From: Centroberyx gerrardi
Taxonomy: Eukaryota > Chordata > Actinopteri > Beryciformes > Berycidae
DNA length: 64,000 nt
Direction: 5' to 3'
Assembly (NCBI RefSeq): GCF_048128805.1
Contig: NC_136017.1
Location: 16,279,807 to 16,343,806, forward strand
Of the stretch, positions 22,400 to 33,371 are shown one piece after another. Under the pieces are notes generated by a model that did no database searches, had not been told where the DNA came from, and saw only the letters and a list, made by a program, of their open reading frames with translations. The position numbers were made by a program, and so were the translations under genes. The stretch's first letter is position 1, and every line of letters starts with the position of its first letter.

Positions 22400-25300
22400 G
22401 TAAAAAAAAAAACTAGTTCACACTCCACAGCGTTTTCATGTGGCCTTGTGGAGCATATTTTGTAATACTGCTGTGGGTTATGGGGTTTATTCATTCAAAT
22501 GAATGGAAAAAAACCTAATTCTGGCAATGTAGTCTGCAGGCTATTAGATCTATAAAACTGGACACCCGGGAAGCAGTTGATTTCCATTGTTAGTGAATTC
22601 ACATACAAGGCAACATTAAACACATCGTCCTCCACAAATGAAGCTGTCCCCCTCTGGGCCAATCAGTAACTAACATGTAGTTTTGTGGTTGTTTATTGTG
22701 TGGGACAGGAATACCTGTAGGTGTATCCACAGGATAACTGTGGAGCTGTCATTCACTAGACTGGACCTGTTGCTGTGTATTTGATTTTACATTGTTTATT
22801 TAATCGTTCACAGATTACAAGAAAGCATAAAAAGAAGCACTGATTGTAGAAAAGTGTGCAAGGAAGGCCAAGGAAATCCTCAACAGCTTATCATGTGGTT
22901 TTACAGCAGTCTTTCAATAAATCAGATAATGAAAATGCCTTTTGGGGGAAAGCTGTTTTGTCAAGAAAGTAGAAATGCCTGAAAATCTAATACGACATAC
23001 ATTGGTGGTCCTGGAGGCAAATTTGTAGAGCAACGATAGCTGGATATGCGCACCAAATTTCATGTCATTCAGACTTGCAGTGTGGGAGAGTTGACTGGTC
23101 ATTAAAATTGGAAATTGTAACGCCCCCCCCTCCCTCCTTGGGCCAGTCAGTGAACGGAGGTGAGATGCATTAGCTCGCATACATGTGTCGGACAGAGACT
23201 GATCCATAGTCCTCTGATTTCACTGTGGGAGACAAAAAGACATCTCTTCATTGTTGGGTGGTGATATTGCTGTTATTAGTTGTGTGTGCAGGATCTCAAA
23301 CTTTGACGGTTTCTGGTGCTATTCACCAGTGTTTTCCTCAGAATTTTATTCTAGTCAGGGAGGAAAAGCCTCTGAAACGGCTTTAGACCATCATGGGACA
23401 TTAAAACTCGCACTTATTCAGTGGTAGGGGGAAGTTTACCATGCACCATATAAGTAGAAGACACTACAAAGCACTTTGAAATTAGAATTTATTGTCCAGC
23501 TCAATGATTTGACAGCAACGATATCTCACATTTTCTATGTTGTTTGAGATTGCTTTGTCTAGTGTCCTTGTATGTTGCTGACTCTTTGTCTGCTGGAATA
23601 TGTGAATTGTATTGTGTATTTTCTTTGTCATTTCTATGAATGTTTTTTGTTCTCAGGTGTCTGTTGAAAAAGAGATTTCAGTGAGGCTACCTGATTATAT
23701 GAATGATCCATTCATTCATTCATTCATTCATTCATTCATGACATCCCTACGTTATTGAGTTGTGATGTTACAGAGTATCTGCAGGTCCTTAAAAAGTCTG
23801 AAAAAGTATCTAAATTTAAGGCCTTAAAAAGTATTGAAATGTCTTAAATAGTTATTAGAGGTCTTACTTTTTTCACCATACAAGTGTTACTTTTAGAGTT
23901 TAATCTTATAATGGTGAAGCAGATTCAGTATTCTTGAATTTTAGGCACTTAAGGTGTAAATATGGGTCAAAGGTTACATATTAAGTGAGCATATAGGAAT
24001 GTTGCTTAGTATAGGTACTTTTCCATTTCTTCCTCAACAATACAATATGCCAGACGCTGGAGATCTTGTCCTTAAACATTTAATTTCCTGGTGTCCTTTT
24101 TCTTATTCTGCTCATTTATAGTTTCAGAACTTTCATTAGCTCTGTTAAATTGAAGTGGGCTGTTTTTGACAGATTTTTGTTTCTTTATTTTGGATGATGA
24201 ATTGGTCTTAGATTGAATTCCCGACAGCATTAAAAAGGCCTTAAAAAGTCTTAAATTTGGCTTTCTGAAAACCTGCAGATACCCTGTGTTAGAGCGGTGC
24301 TTGTGATTAATTGTGTTTGCAGGACCCCCAATATCGACCGCTTGGCCCAGGGAGGGGTGAGGCTGACGCACCACATCGCCGCGGCGCCCCTCTGCACTCC
24401 CAGCAGGGCGGCCTTCCTCACCGGACGATACCCGATACGATCAGGCCAGTTCAGACCCGCCGACTTAACTTTCCCCCTTTAGGAGCGTCGCAAAAAAAAA
24501 AGCTTTACTGAGTGACACGGTGCTTAATGGTTTGACTGCGGTCGAGGTCTGCAGAGAAAAAAAGCGCTGAGTCCTCATCCTGCAATCGAACCGTTAAGCA
24601 GCGTCACGTGGGGCAAATGATTGCGTCCGTCCCCAAGGATAGCTTACTTATTTGGTTTGTTATTTATTGAACGGAAGGTATTTTGATGAGTGTTGCTTTC
24701 GACCCAGTACAAACTACAGTACCCTGCTTTTACCATTTAGAATGAACTCTACCCTCTGTCCGGATACTGTATATTCACAGACAAACTCAACAGACTGTCA
24801 GTTCATGCCAATGCCATTTGACACTTCAACTGCATTCTCACTACAAACTCCTAGTCCCTCTATGGACAGTTGCTACACTGGAAACAATGTTTTTGTCTAT
24901 GTATATTGTGAATTCATGTACATCCACCTGTCCACTTCTTGTACTGCATGTGAGGTACCATCCAATGACTATTGCATGTATGTATATACATTTACAAGAA
25001 TGAATGTGTCACAAGACTTTCTACTTTTTCCTGCTGAACAGGTATGGCTGGTCATGGTGGACTTGGCGTCTATATATTCTCTGCAGCATCTGGAGGTCTG
25101 CCGAGTCAAGAGGTTACCTTTGCCAAGATTGCCAAACAACAAGGCTATGAGACCGCTCTTATAGGTGCATTCATTTTGGCGCTCTCTCAGCAGGCTAGTT
25201 ACATTCCCTTCCCAAGAGAAGCACTTGCCTTTAATCAAGAGATTTTAAATTGTACAGGTCTAAAGAGAAACATAGCATAGTTCAAGTAGACCTAAAAGCC

Positions 25301-28300
25301 TATTTCCAATTATATGATAGCCTTTTGTTAATTAGCATATTATATGGTCTTGCATCATTGCATTGTTCATTCATTAATCTGTTTTTATTTAATTTGATGT
25401 CAATATCAGGTGCTATAATTTCAAAATGGCTTGAGGCCTAAGAGGTTCCCTTCATTTAAATACATTATTAGGCTAATGAAGCTGTTGTCTTTATAGTGGG
25501 CATTAAATCAAATAATACCCACTATAAGCCTAATCAAAAACTCAGTGGCCGCCACCTTTTCTCCAGCACAGACATCGTAGTAGAAAAGATCCTGCGTCGC
25601 AAGTCAGAATCCTGATGGAGATGTTGGGGAACACTTTTGAGGAAACTCTGCCCGGGACGCATAGCTGCTCCAGAGGCGCCTAGCAAGAGCTTCAGTCCGA
25701 CCCGCACAATTTTGCAGATAAATCCCCACTACCCCAACTCTGAATACCAGCCCTAGAGCGAATCTACAGCATTTTGATTAGTAGGGATGGGACGCTCTTC
25801 TCTGTTGCAGCCTCAATTTCTTATTTAGACTGATAAGACAAGTGTATTTTTACATAAAACTCTTGCCTTGTACAGCTTTAACAAAGGGCACAAAATAATG
25901 CATTCAGCTCTCAAGGGGTTTTTGTCTTTTGTCACTCTGTTTTCAAGGCTTTGATTTTTTTTTCTGTATCAAATAGTTATTCTTTTGGGTGGGTTTTTTC
26001 AGGAAAATGGCACCTGGGACTTAATTGTGAGAGCAGCGATGATCACTGCCACCACCCCAGCACACACGGCTTTGACCACTTCTACGGTATCTCGCTGACC
26101 AACGTGCGGGACTGCCAGCCGGGCCACGGCACCGTGTTTCAGGTCCACAAGTACATACCGTACAGTACAGTGGGCATGGGCCTGGTCACTGCGGCCTTAC
26201 TGCATTACAAGGGTGTGGTCACCGTTCGGAAAGGGCTGGTTCTGAGCCTGGCGCTGCTGGCCACGGGTGTTTTTGCGGCGTTGGTCACGACTTACCCCAA
26301 CTTCAACTGCGTGCTCATGAGGAACCACAGCGTTGTGGAGCAGCCGTTCGTTTCAGAAAACCTGACGCAGAGGATGACTCGCGAAGCCGTGGACTTCTTA
26401 GAAAGGTGCGTTTTGTTTTTCCTGACCCGCATATTGTCAAATGAATTGTGTATTGTGATGATTTAAGAGAATGCTTTATAGGGAAGGCATTTTTAGACAC
26501 AAGAACAAAAAGTTTATCTGAATCATAGGGCCATTTCCACCTCCAAGCTCTTGTCAGTGAATCACTCTCCATTATTTTTTCTTTGACCTGAAATGTCAAT
26601 TCACAAAAAGTCATCTTGCACCAGACCTATTTTTGCCCTGGTCATTTAACAGTATTTTATATTTGTCCAGGAACACAGCGAGGCCCTTCCTGCTCTTCTT
26701 CTCCTTCCTCCAGGTGCATACAGCCATGTTTGCATCGGCACCGTTTAGAGGGACGAGCCGTCACGGTATCTATGGAGACGCTGTCCATGAGGTGGACTGG
26801 AGCGTAGGTAAGTGGAAGCTGCTTTATTTAATCAATTTGTTTTATTCTCAAAGGAGACAAGGGAGCCTGCCTTCTTTCATTTATTTTCTCTTTTTTCAAC
26901 CATACCTTTTACTGTTGCAAATGCACTCACTCACTTCTGTTTAGGAGACACTTTTGTATTTCAGTCTTAAGTTTTGAGAGAAGATTTCCCGCCATACCCA
27001 ACACCAGAATTTCACTTGGGCAAATAGAGCGAATCTACAGCCATTTACAGGATGGGACGCTCTTTTCTGCTGCAGCCCCACTGTGATTTAGGCTGATAAG
27101 ACGGCCGTATTTTGTACATAAAAATCGAATCTAACTCGAGCGCAGCTTTGAGAACCCAATCTAGTAATCGATCTTCAAACATATTTTATCAAGACAAAAT
27201 ACATCCAGGTAAGATTATTTCATTCTGTGTCCTGGCTTTACCTCTTCAAGTAGTCGTTTTGCCCGCAGGGCTGAACTTGAATCCTGAATGCCGTGGTGAC
27301 AGCTGATTCCAAGGGCAGCTAATATTAGAGGCTGACAGCTCCAGAACCTCTATGGAGGTGTATAAGCCAAATTGCAAAAATGTTCGTCTAAAGTGAAATA
27401 TCACTTTAAATCTCATTTTTTCTTCTTCGTTTTTTTTTTTAAGCACATCAGGCAGTCCTTATTACAGTCATTTGAAAAAAAACGACCACATTGTCTTTCC
27501 ACCTGAATCACTGCACAGTCTCAAGGACGGCCGCAGCATGACATGAAACCACAGTGGACTAAATGCAGGGGGCTGTTTTCCTAATGAACGTGTAATTACC
27601 CCAATTATTTTTGCTTGAGGAGCACTGTGTCAGCACGAAGGGGGAGGGGGAATCATTGTGTTGTGTTTTCACTCGCCGGATGGGAACTTCTTCTTCCTTT
27701 CCTGCCCGGCTCTTCTTTCTTTTCTCAGCAGCTCTCAGTCATACATGGGGAGTCGTGTCTTTGACCCCCTGCGCTCCTTACTCTTGGCTGTCTGAATGTC
27801 ATCTAGGAATTGAAGCTCATTCTACTGTCGCACTTATTCTAAGACAATTAAACACAGATAAGAGCATCGGCCCAATGGCGAAACTGTAAAAGTAAATGAC
27901 ATTTCACTGTGGCCCTGGGGGACACGAGAGACTCATCATGTCTGGAATATTATGTATTGTTCAAAGCTTTGCAATTATAGTGTTCAACCGTCCTTGTTTT
28001 TGGCCTTCACAATCCTAATTCGTGATTTGTATGGGTTTGAAAATTTTTGGAGTTTTTGTTCTGAAAGAGAGTACAGGCCAGAAAGTGACTTTTGAAAGCC
28101 AGAAATCTCAGCAATTTTGTGCTTTAGAGAATAATATGATGGAAGTTATTATTACTAAATCGCAGGGATGGGATGATATATCAAAATTCAATATATCGTG
28201 ATACAATAATGTGACGATACTTATCGTGGGGCAGAAAAATGAATCGTGATATTAGCTCCATTTTATTCTGCTGTAGTAATCACAAATGAGACGGCTTGAC

Positions 28301-31043
28301 CATCACAATTTCACAAGCTCTCCATCAAAATTATATTATTTGCACTTTGTAATGACGTTTTTAAATTGTTTAGGCCCACATTCTAGCAGCCAATGCCATT
28401 GCTAGAAAGATTTGTGGCTCAGAAATAAACATAATTCTGCACAGTCAGACTTGAATCATTGAACTTTTATTTATTACATTGTATCGTGATTGTATTGAAT
28501 CGTGAACCCCGTATCGCGTATCGAACCGTATCGTGAGATAAGCGTATCGTCCCATCCCTACTTAATAGTAATTCATTTGAAAATCAGTTTTAATCACTCT
28601 CTTCAAACCTGAAGGCATTATTCATCCTTCCAAATTCGGCAATACACGGTGAACCCCAGGCCCTGTGCAGCTCAGTGGGTGACAAGTGCCTGCGATCCTG
28701 CCGCCCACGCTGTTTGTGGTAAAAAAACATCTGCTGTACCGTTCATTATTTATAGGTCACCTCAGCTCTATCCTCTCTGATCTCAGGTCGGATCATGCAG
28801 ACGTTGGACAGGCTGAGGCTGAGAGAAAACACGCTGGTGTACCTGACCTCAGACCAGGGGGCCCACCTGGAGGAAATCTCTGCCAAAGGGGAGGTCCACG
28901 GGGGATGGAACGGCATATATAAAGGTACGGCGTGACAAGACGTCACCCGGGACCCTCTGCTGAAATTCACTTTTACATCTCAGGCTGGCATTCACAATGG
29001 TGATGCAGAGATCTCGGAATGGAAAGGTTTATCCCGAAGAAAAGGAGCAGCAAACTCCTAGTCAATGTTTTAAGACTGGCTGCCAGACAAAGGTTCATAC
29101 AGCCCTGTCAATACACACTCAGATTTGATGTAATCCTTCTGTATGGACAGAGCAGATCTGATTGAAAGCCAGCGCTGAGAGCTTTGTAAGCCGGCCACTA
29201 TTTGCTATGCTCTTTTATCTCAGCATGTGGCGAGTCATTCCTTTAGTTACCAACCCACCAACCTTTCAAGACGAGACTTGCCGAGTTATGAATGCTATAT
29301 GAAAACTGCTTTTCTGCCTTTGTGTGGTTTTCTTTGTACTTTACACTCTCTTGTTTGAGCAGCAGGGAAGTCCACAAATTGGGAGGGAGGGATCCGGGTC
29401 CCGGGGATTCTCAGCTGGCCCGGGAAATTCCCCGGCGGCGGGCAGGTAGACGAGCCCACCAGCAACATGGACCTGTTTCCTACTGTGGTGCAGCTAACCG
29501 GAGCAGAACTCCCAGAGGACAGGTGAGCCGGCACCGCAGCTTCCACACGTGTCAGTCAAAACAACTGCAGTTTGAAATCTAGGTCACTTTTTACGAAAAG
29601 GAAAAGGCAAAGAAAGCCAAAGCGATTCTCTGGATGTTTTTAATCACACAATGTGCTCGCAGTGAGTGTGAACCAGGGTCGTGTGTGCTGATGAAGAAAG
29701 GTTTTTCGCGGTGGTATTAAGATAATCCAACGCCTTTGATCACCCGCTTTGATCAGCCATTGCGATTCAGTGTAATGAGCAGTGGTTTCCAAGCGTGCAT
29801 GTCGGAGAGTTTAATTTACTGTTGACTTTGTGTCTCCTGTTCTTTAGAGAGATAGATGGCCATGACCTCACGGCTTTGCTGCAGGGAAGAGTGAAGAGGT
29901 CAAACCATGAGTTTCTCTTTCATTACTGCAACGCCTACTTGAACGCTGTCAGATGGCACCCGCAAAATAGTAAGTCTTAACAATCGTCCTAATTAGTTTC
30001 ACACTCGTCCTAATTAGTTTCACACAAAATCAACAAGATCTAATGTATAAACTGTGTAAATATCAGCTAATAACTTGCCAGAGTTTTAATTGTTGAAGCT
30101 ACAATATACAATTGTTTGACATTACAATAACAGGATATATTCTACATTATCAGTCTGTGTGTGTCTGTGATCTTGTGTATTCAAGCCTAAATCCCTGTTT
30201 GCCTGAAATTGGGGGTATATACCATTTGCTATGGATGTGGCCAGCATTGAGCTGGTTGTGGCTATCAAGGTGAGGCTAGCGGCCACAAAGCAGAGAAGTC
30301 ACAGCATCAACAACAATGGAGGAAAGCAGGAAGAAACAAGAGAACAGTGAAGCTATATGTTTGCAGACAAGAAGTGTTCAAAAACACTGTGAACATCGGC
30401 ATTGCTTTTTTTTTTTTAATTGATGGTTGCCTGCGTTTTTCAATGCCTGTGGTGGCTTTGCCGATGCTAGTTACCTCAATCAGGCTAGATGCTGCTTCAA
30501 GGTAGACGGCTCCTGAGTGACAAGTGTTTTAAGACGGGAACTTGACCAACTGAGAGGGAGAAGGGCGGGACTAACAAAACACTTCCTGCCTCAAGGCAAT
30601 AAGCTGCATATTGTAGCTTTACAGGCAGTTTTCTATGCATTTCACCAGGTAGCAGTGTGTGGAAAGCCTTTTACTTCACGCCCAACTTCTACCCGGAGAA
30701 TGAGACGGGCTGCTTCCACACGCACGTCTGCTTCTGCACACCGGACGCCGTGACCTACCACGATCCGCCACTGCTCTTTGAGCTCTCCAGCGATCCTTCA
30801 GAGACCACACCGCTGACCCCCGCCACTGAGCCGGCCTTTCACTCCGTCCTGGCGGCGATGCGAGAGGCTGAGGAGCAGCACCGCAGCTCGGTGAAGCCCG
30901 TGGAGAACCAGATGTCCGTGTGGAACGTGTTGTGGAAGCCTTGGCTGCAGCCCTGCTGCTCCTCGCTGGCCCAGCTCTGCAGATGCCAGCAGGACGACCA
31001 GGGCAACCTTGGGGCCACTACAGAGGAACAGCTCAGTGGTTAA
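22245..31043 (+). CDS. sts: steroid sulfatase (steryl-sulfatase), nine coding exons
   Basis: STS removes sulfate from estrone sulfate, DHEA sulfate and cholesterol sulfate at the ER membrane. Coding exons are 22245-22399, 24323-24444, 25042-25164, 26003-26405, 26671-26807, 28787-28924, 29363-29522, 29848-29969 and 30649-31043. They total 1755 bases, giving 584 residues plus TAA; human STS has 583. Visible features are a signal peptide (about residues 1-19), metal-binding Asp36-Asp37, the sulfatase signature Cys76-Thr-Pro-Ser-Arg80 (Cys converted to formylglycine), Lys135 and His137, a two-helix membrane hairpin (about 185-231), His284, Asp336-Gln337, Lys362, and a Cys-rich C-terminus. Active-site positions sit at +1 relative to human before the hairpin and -6 after it, so the hairpin region is slightly shorter. 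All introns are GT-AG except intron 2 (GC donor). Introns contain several miniature transposons. Confidence 0.96.
23324..23410 (+). repeat. interspersed repeat family B, fragment in sts intron 1
   Basis: Only the core is kept: TTATTCTAGTCAGGGAGG, AAAAGCCTCTGAAACGGC and CCATCATGGGACATTAAAAC. Confidence 0.65.
23708..23738. repeat. ATTC tetranucleotide microsatellite
   Basis: Seven to eight ATTC units in sts intron 1. Confidence 0.9.
23771..24286. mobile_element. inverted-repeat element in sts intron 1 carrying a duplicated sts-upstream segment
   Basis: Ends CAGAGTATCTGCAGGT and ACCTGCAGATACCCTG are inverted copies differing at one base. The arms contain CCTTAAAAAGTC and TTAAATTT motifs typical of a fish element. 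The same five bases, TGTTA, flank both ends. The segment 23885-24039 between the arms copies 22033-22168. Confidence 0.75.
24323..24444 (+). CDS. sts: sts coding exon 2 (formylglycine signature, GC donor)
   Basis: Encodes residues 52 to the first base of codon 93, including Cys76 in the C-T-P-S-R signature and the LTGRYP motif. To keep frame with exon 3 it must end at 24444 before GCCAGT, a GC donor (CAG/GCCAGT). The nearest GT (24449) would shift the frame. Confidence 0.9.
25042..25164 (+). CDS. sts: sts coding exon 3
   Basis: Starts after a pyrimidine-rich acceptor (TTTTTCCTGCTGAACAG) and encodes residues 93-134. It includes the SGGLP segment and EVTFAKI helix and ends ALIG before GTGCAT. 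Phase 1 on both sides. Confidence 0.94.
   Translation, partial: VWLVMVDLASIYSLQHLEVCRVKRLPLPRLPNNKAMRPLL
25748..25882 (-). repeat. interspersed repeat family C, copy in sts intron 3
   Basis: On the minus strand it begins TTAAAGCTGTACAAGGCAAG and contains GAGGCTGCAACAGAGAAGAG. It is a 5' part of the family only. Confidence 0.7.
26003..26405 (+). CDS. sts: sts coding exon 4 (membrane hairpin)
   Basis: The largest internal exon (residues 134-268). It holds GKWHLG with Lys135 and His137, the HGFDHFYG motif, and two hydrophobic stretches (about 185-208 and 211-231) that insert in the ER membrane in the family. It ends in ER of a LER motif before GTGCGT. Confidence 0.96.
26671..26807 (+). CDS. 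sts: sts coding exon 5
   Basis: Residues 268-314, with the active-site His284 in a LQVHTAMF context and the [13 protein letters not shown] motif typical of the family. Donor GTAAGT. Confidence 0.96.
26980..27152 (-). repeat. interspersed repeat family C, copy in sts intron 5
   Basis: On the minus strand it contains GTGGGGCTGCAGCAGAAAAG and AAATTCTGGTGTTGGGTATG, matching copy 1. Confidence 0.7.
28163..28560. mobile_element. hAT-like miniature element in sts intron 5
   Basis: Ends CAGGGATGGGATGATA and TATCGTCCCATCCCTA form inverted terminal repeats. The interior is rich in ATCGTGATA motifs. The flanking 8-mers CTAAATCG (28155-28162) and CTTAATAG (28561-28568) agree at six of eight positions, an aged hAT target duplication. 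Confidence 0.8.
28787..28924 (+). CDS. sts: sts coding exon 6
   Basis: Residues 314-360, with TSDQG holding Asp336-Gln337, which bind metal in the family, then GAHLEE and a NGIYKG-type end before GTACGG. Confidence 0.95.
29363..29522 (+). CDS. sts: sts coding exon 7 (NAGNAG acceptor)
   Basis: Residues 360-413, with active-site Lys362, [10 protein letters not shown], a TSNMDLFPT motif and the end LPED. Two CAG acceptors lie in tandem (ending 29362 and 29365). Use of the first gives Ala-Gly-Lys, which keeps the family length and the constant -6 offset, so I chose it. The second would drop one residue. Confidence 0.9.
29848..29969 (+). CDS. sts: sts coding exon 8
   Basis: Residues 413-454, including [11 protein letters not shown] and the strongly conserved [19 protein letters not shown] motif. 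Donor GTAAGT. Confidence 0.96.
30095..30621. mobile_element. miniature element family G, copy in sts intron 8
   Basis: The left end GAAGCTACAATATACA and the inverted right end (reverse complement AAAGCTACAATATGCA) match at 14 of 16 bases. The right end lies 27 bases from exon 9, so the element borders that exon's polypyrimidine tract. Confidence 0.7.
30649..31043 (+). CDS. sts: sts coding exon 9 and stop
   Basis: Residues 454-584 and TAA. It contains the [10 protein letters not shown] segment, HVCFC, the [12 protein letters not shown] motif that closes the sulfatase C-terminal subdomain, and a Trp/Cys-rich tail (KPWLQPCC). Confidence 0.96.
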
Positions 31044-31064
31044 CCATCGTTGACTGTAACCACA

Positions 31065-31680
31065 TGTTCACACTACGGGCAACTCAGTTGATGGGTCACT
31101 ATTCTGACCGATTGTGGGCGGTGTGAGAGGCTCTGATTAAATCTATGTAGTGATAGATATGACCAAGAAAAATAAGCTATGTATATAAAGGATGTATTTT
31201 TTGCTGTTTTGGTATTGCCTATCATAGTTACATTGTTTTGATGAGTTGACATAGCTAGCTAGCAAGCGCTAATTAGGTAGCATCGAAAACAAACAGAAAA
31301 AACCTCAATAAAATTACTTCAGAGCTTACCCTCTACCCCAACAATATTGCAAACATTGTTTTTGAGACGTTTACTCCAGTAGTCTTTCAGATAAAAGTTG
31401 TAGAGAATTGGGAAGCTTTGAATGGCTGGATTCAACTTCTCATCCATTTTGCGCTTGCCAGGCAGAATTATTATTCATGAAACAAAATCACGTTGGTAGG
31501 GAAACAAGGAAGTGTAGGAATCTGATTGGCTGTTGACTGGGAAAATTCCAGCCGTGGCATACTTTTCTCAGCCTATAAGCTTGCGGTCCATGCATAGGCC
31601 AAGTTTCCCTGGTCGCTCAGCTCTATAGGAAATGAATGGACTTCCAGTGACTTGTTGATCGTGTTGCTCGCAGTCTGAAC
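31065..31680. mobile_element. inverted-repeat element forming sts 3' flank
   Basis: The left end GTTCACACTACGGGCAACTC and the reverse complement of the right end (GTTCAGACTGCGAGCAACAC) agree at 16 of 20 bases. It starts about 22 bases after the sts stop codon, so it probably makes up most of the sts 3' UTR. Confidence 0.5.
31307..31312 (+). promoter_or_regulatory. candidate sts polyadenylation signal
   Basis: This AATAAA is 264 bases after the sts stop codon. It lies inside the inverted-repeat element at 31065-31680. Confidence 0.6.
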
Positions 31681-33371
31681 GCACGGCAAGCGAGATCGAG
31701 CTGCCTTCTGACCTCATTGTGTGATTGTTTGTATGATTAAGAAGTGCTTCGACTGGGAGTACATATGTTTAACTTGAGCTGACCACAAAACAATGGGAAC
31801 ATATACCTAAACTGACATGCCTAAAATGAAGGGTTTATAACACAGTGTATGCATATATTTGGAATTTTTTGAATTGGTATGCTTTGTTGTCTTTTGGTGT
31901 GCTCAGTTAGACGGTATAACTGTCTGAAATACCTAAGATGAACATTAGGTGGATTGAGCATTTATGGTTTACTGCAGCATCTAGTGGCTTGTACCAAGAG
32001 AAAGACAAGATCCTTTGCTTTCATTCAATCACGGCCATTTGCATATTGTGTTACACTGCACTAATTCAAAATTCAAGTACACAAATCAGTATATTTGGGA
32101 ATTGTTGAATTGAATGTCAGTTCAAGGGGTTAAATAGATGGAAGGCATATATACTGTATCTGCTGTCTGTGAAGTCAGCCTTGGGTTTTTCTTGTTTGGT
32201 AAAAAAAAGCCCACTTTTTTACTAATAGCTTTTCGCTACAGTAAATTGACTTGAAAAGTTTCCTGTTTACTGTATGACTCAGATGATGTGCAGAAACTAC
32301 TCATAAGAACAACAAATCTTGTTGACAACAAATCTCGCTGAAAGTGTCTTGACAACTGTCAAACACCGTCAGTTCTGTTGGAATTGCCGTGTTCAAAAAG
32401 AGCGCATTTCTAAATGTAATTCTTTCATCTGTCTCATTAGAAGTAACAGAGCTACATTCACTCCTTGGATAGGCTTACATGTGTTTTCTTTTGGCAGCGC
32501 AACAATGTGTGCCCTGTCAAGCGGGCTAGATTTTCCTCTGTTTTATTGCTTTCACCGTCCCTTTCTTTTGTTGTCACACAGCGTTCTGCTACAGAGGTGA
32601 ACAATTTCTTTTGTACCTTTTGTAAGTGCATAGCAGGATGCTGGAGAGCAGACTCCCTCAATAGCCTTGTTGCAATAAGAGGTTTCATTTTGGAACATTG
32701 CTACACTCTTAAATGAAAAACACTCTGACCCAGTACAGCATCTTAGAGGACACTCTGTAAAACTTTGTTTACACTGTAGTTCCTGATTCAATCAGTCTGA
32801 TGACCTATCTTCACAAAGCCAGCTCAACATTTCATCTTTTTGATTGTGAAGCAAGTACTGCAGTACTGTCCACACGTCTATCACCATTATCTCTGAATAC
32901 TGTAATTTCAGCTCCATTGGTTGTAAACCATGATGCAAGATCAATCTGGCACGTACCTTGCTGTGGCTTTCTGAGCAGATTTAAAACACTACTTGATGCA
33001 AGTCTAGACTACTGTACAGCATCTACGCCTAATCCTGTCACAGCGGTGGTGATTTGTGAGCGATATCCTCCGAGTGGTTGTTATAAATCAAATTTGCAGT
33101 GGCACTGCATTTAATCGCAGCAGCGCCGTGGCTGTAATCATATCAGATGATCAGCGGTAGTGAATTGGCTGCTGACTCGGTGCTGATAGAGACCAGCTGT
33201 TTATCTCCCTCCCCCCGACCTGAGTGTTTAGGTTTGGCTAGCGGAGCACAGCGCTGACCTCTCCACCAGCAACCCAGATGCTGGCGAGATGAGGAACACC
33301 AGCTGTATATCACAGCCATGCCAACGTACTACACATGCACCTCACCGATCCAAAGCAGGGCAGAGCTGTCA
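31681..33371. other. sts-pnpla4 intergenic, part 1
   Basis: AT-rich DNA with no gene recognised. The frames near 32458-32791 overlap on both strands and lack splice support. Confidence 0.4.

Noticed and set aside
22195..22494. 99-codon antisense frame over sts exon 1
   Set aside because: Shadow of the real sts exon on the opposite strand.
24652..25164. 170-codon frame overlapping sts exon 3
   Set aside because: Mostly intron 2 read in a different frame from the real exon.
28660..28710. tRNA-like box A (CAGCTCAGTGGGTGAC) in sts intron 5
   Set aside because: No matching box B at proper spacing and no cloverleaf; at best a very old SINE trace.
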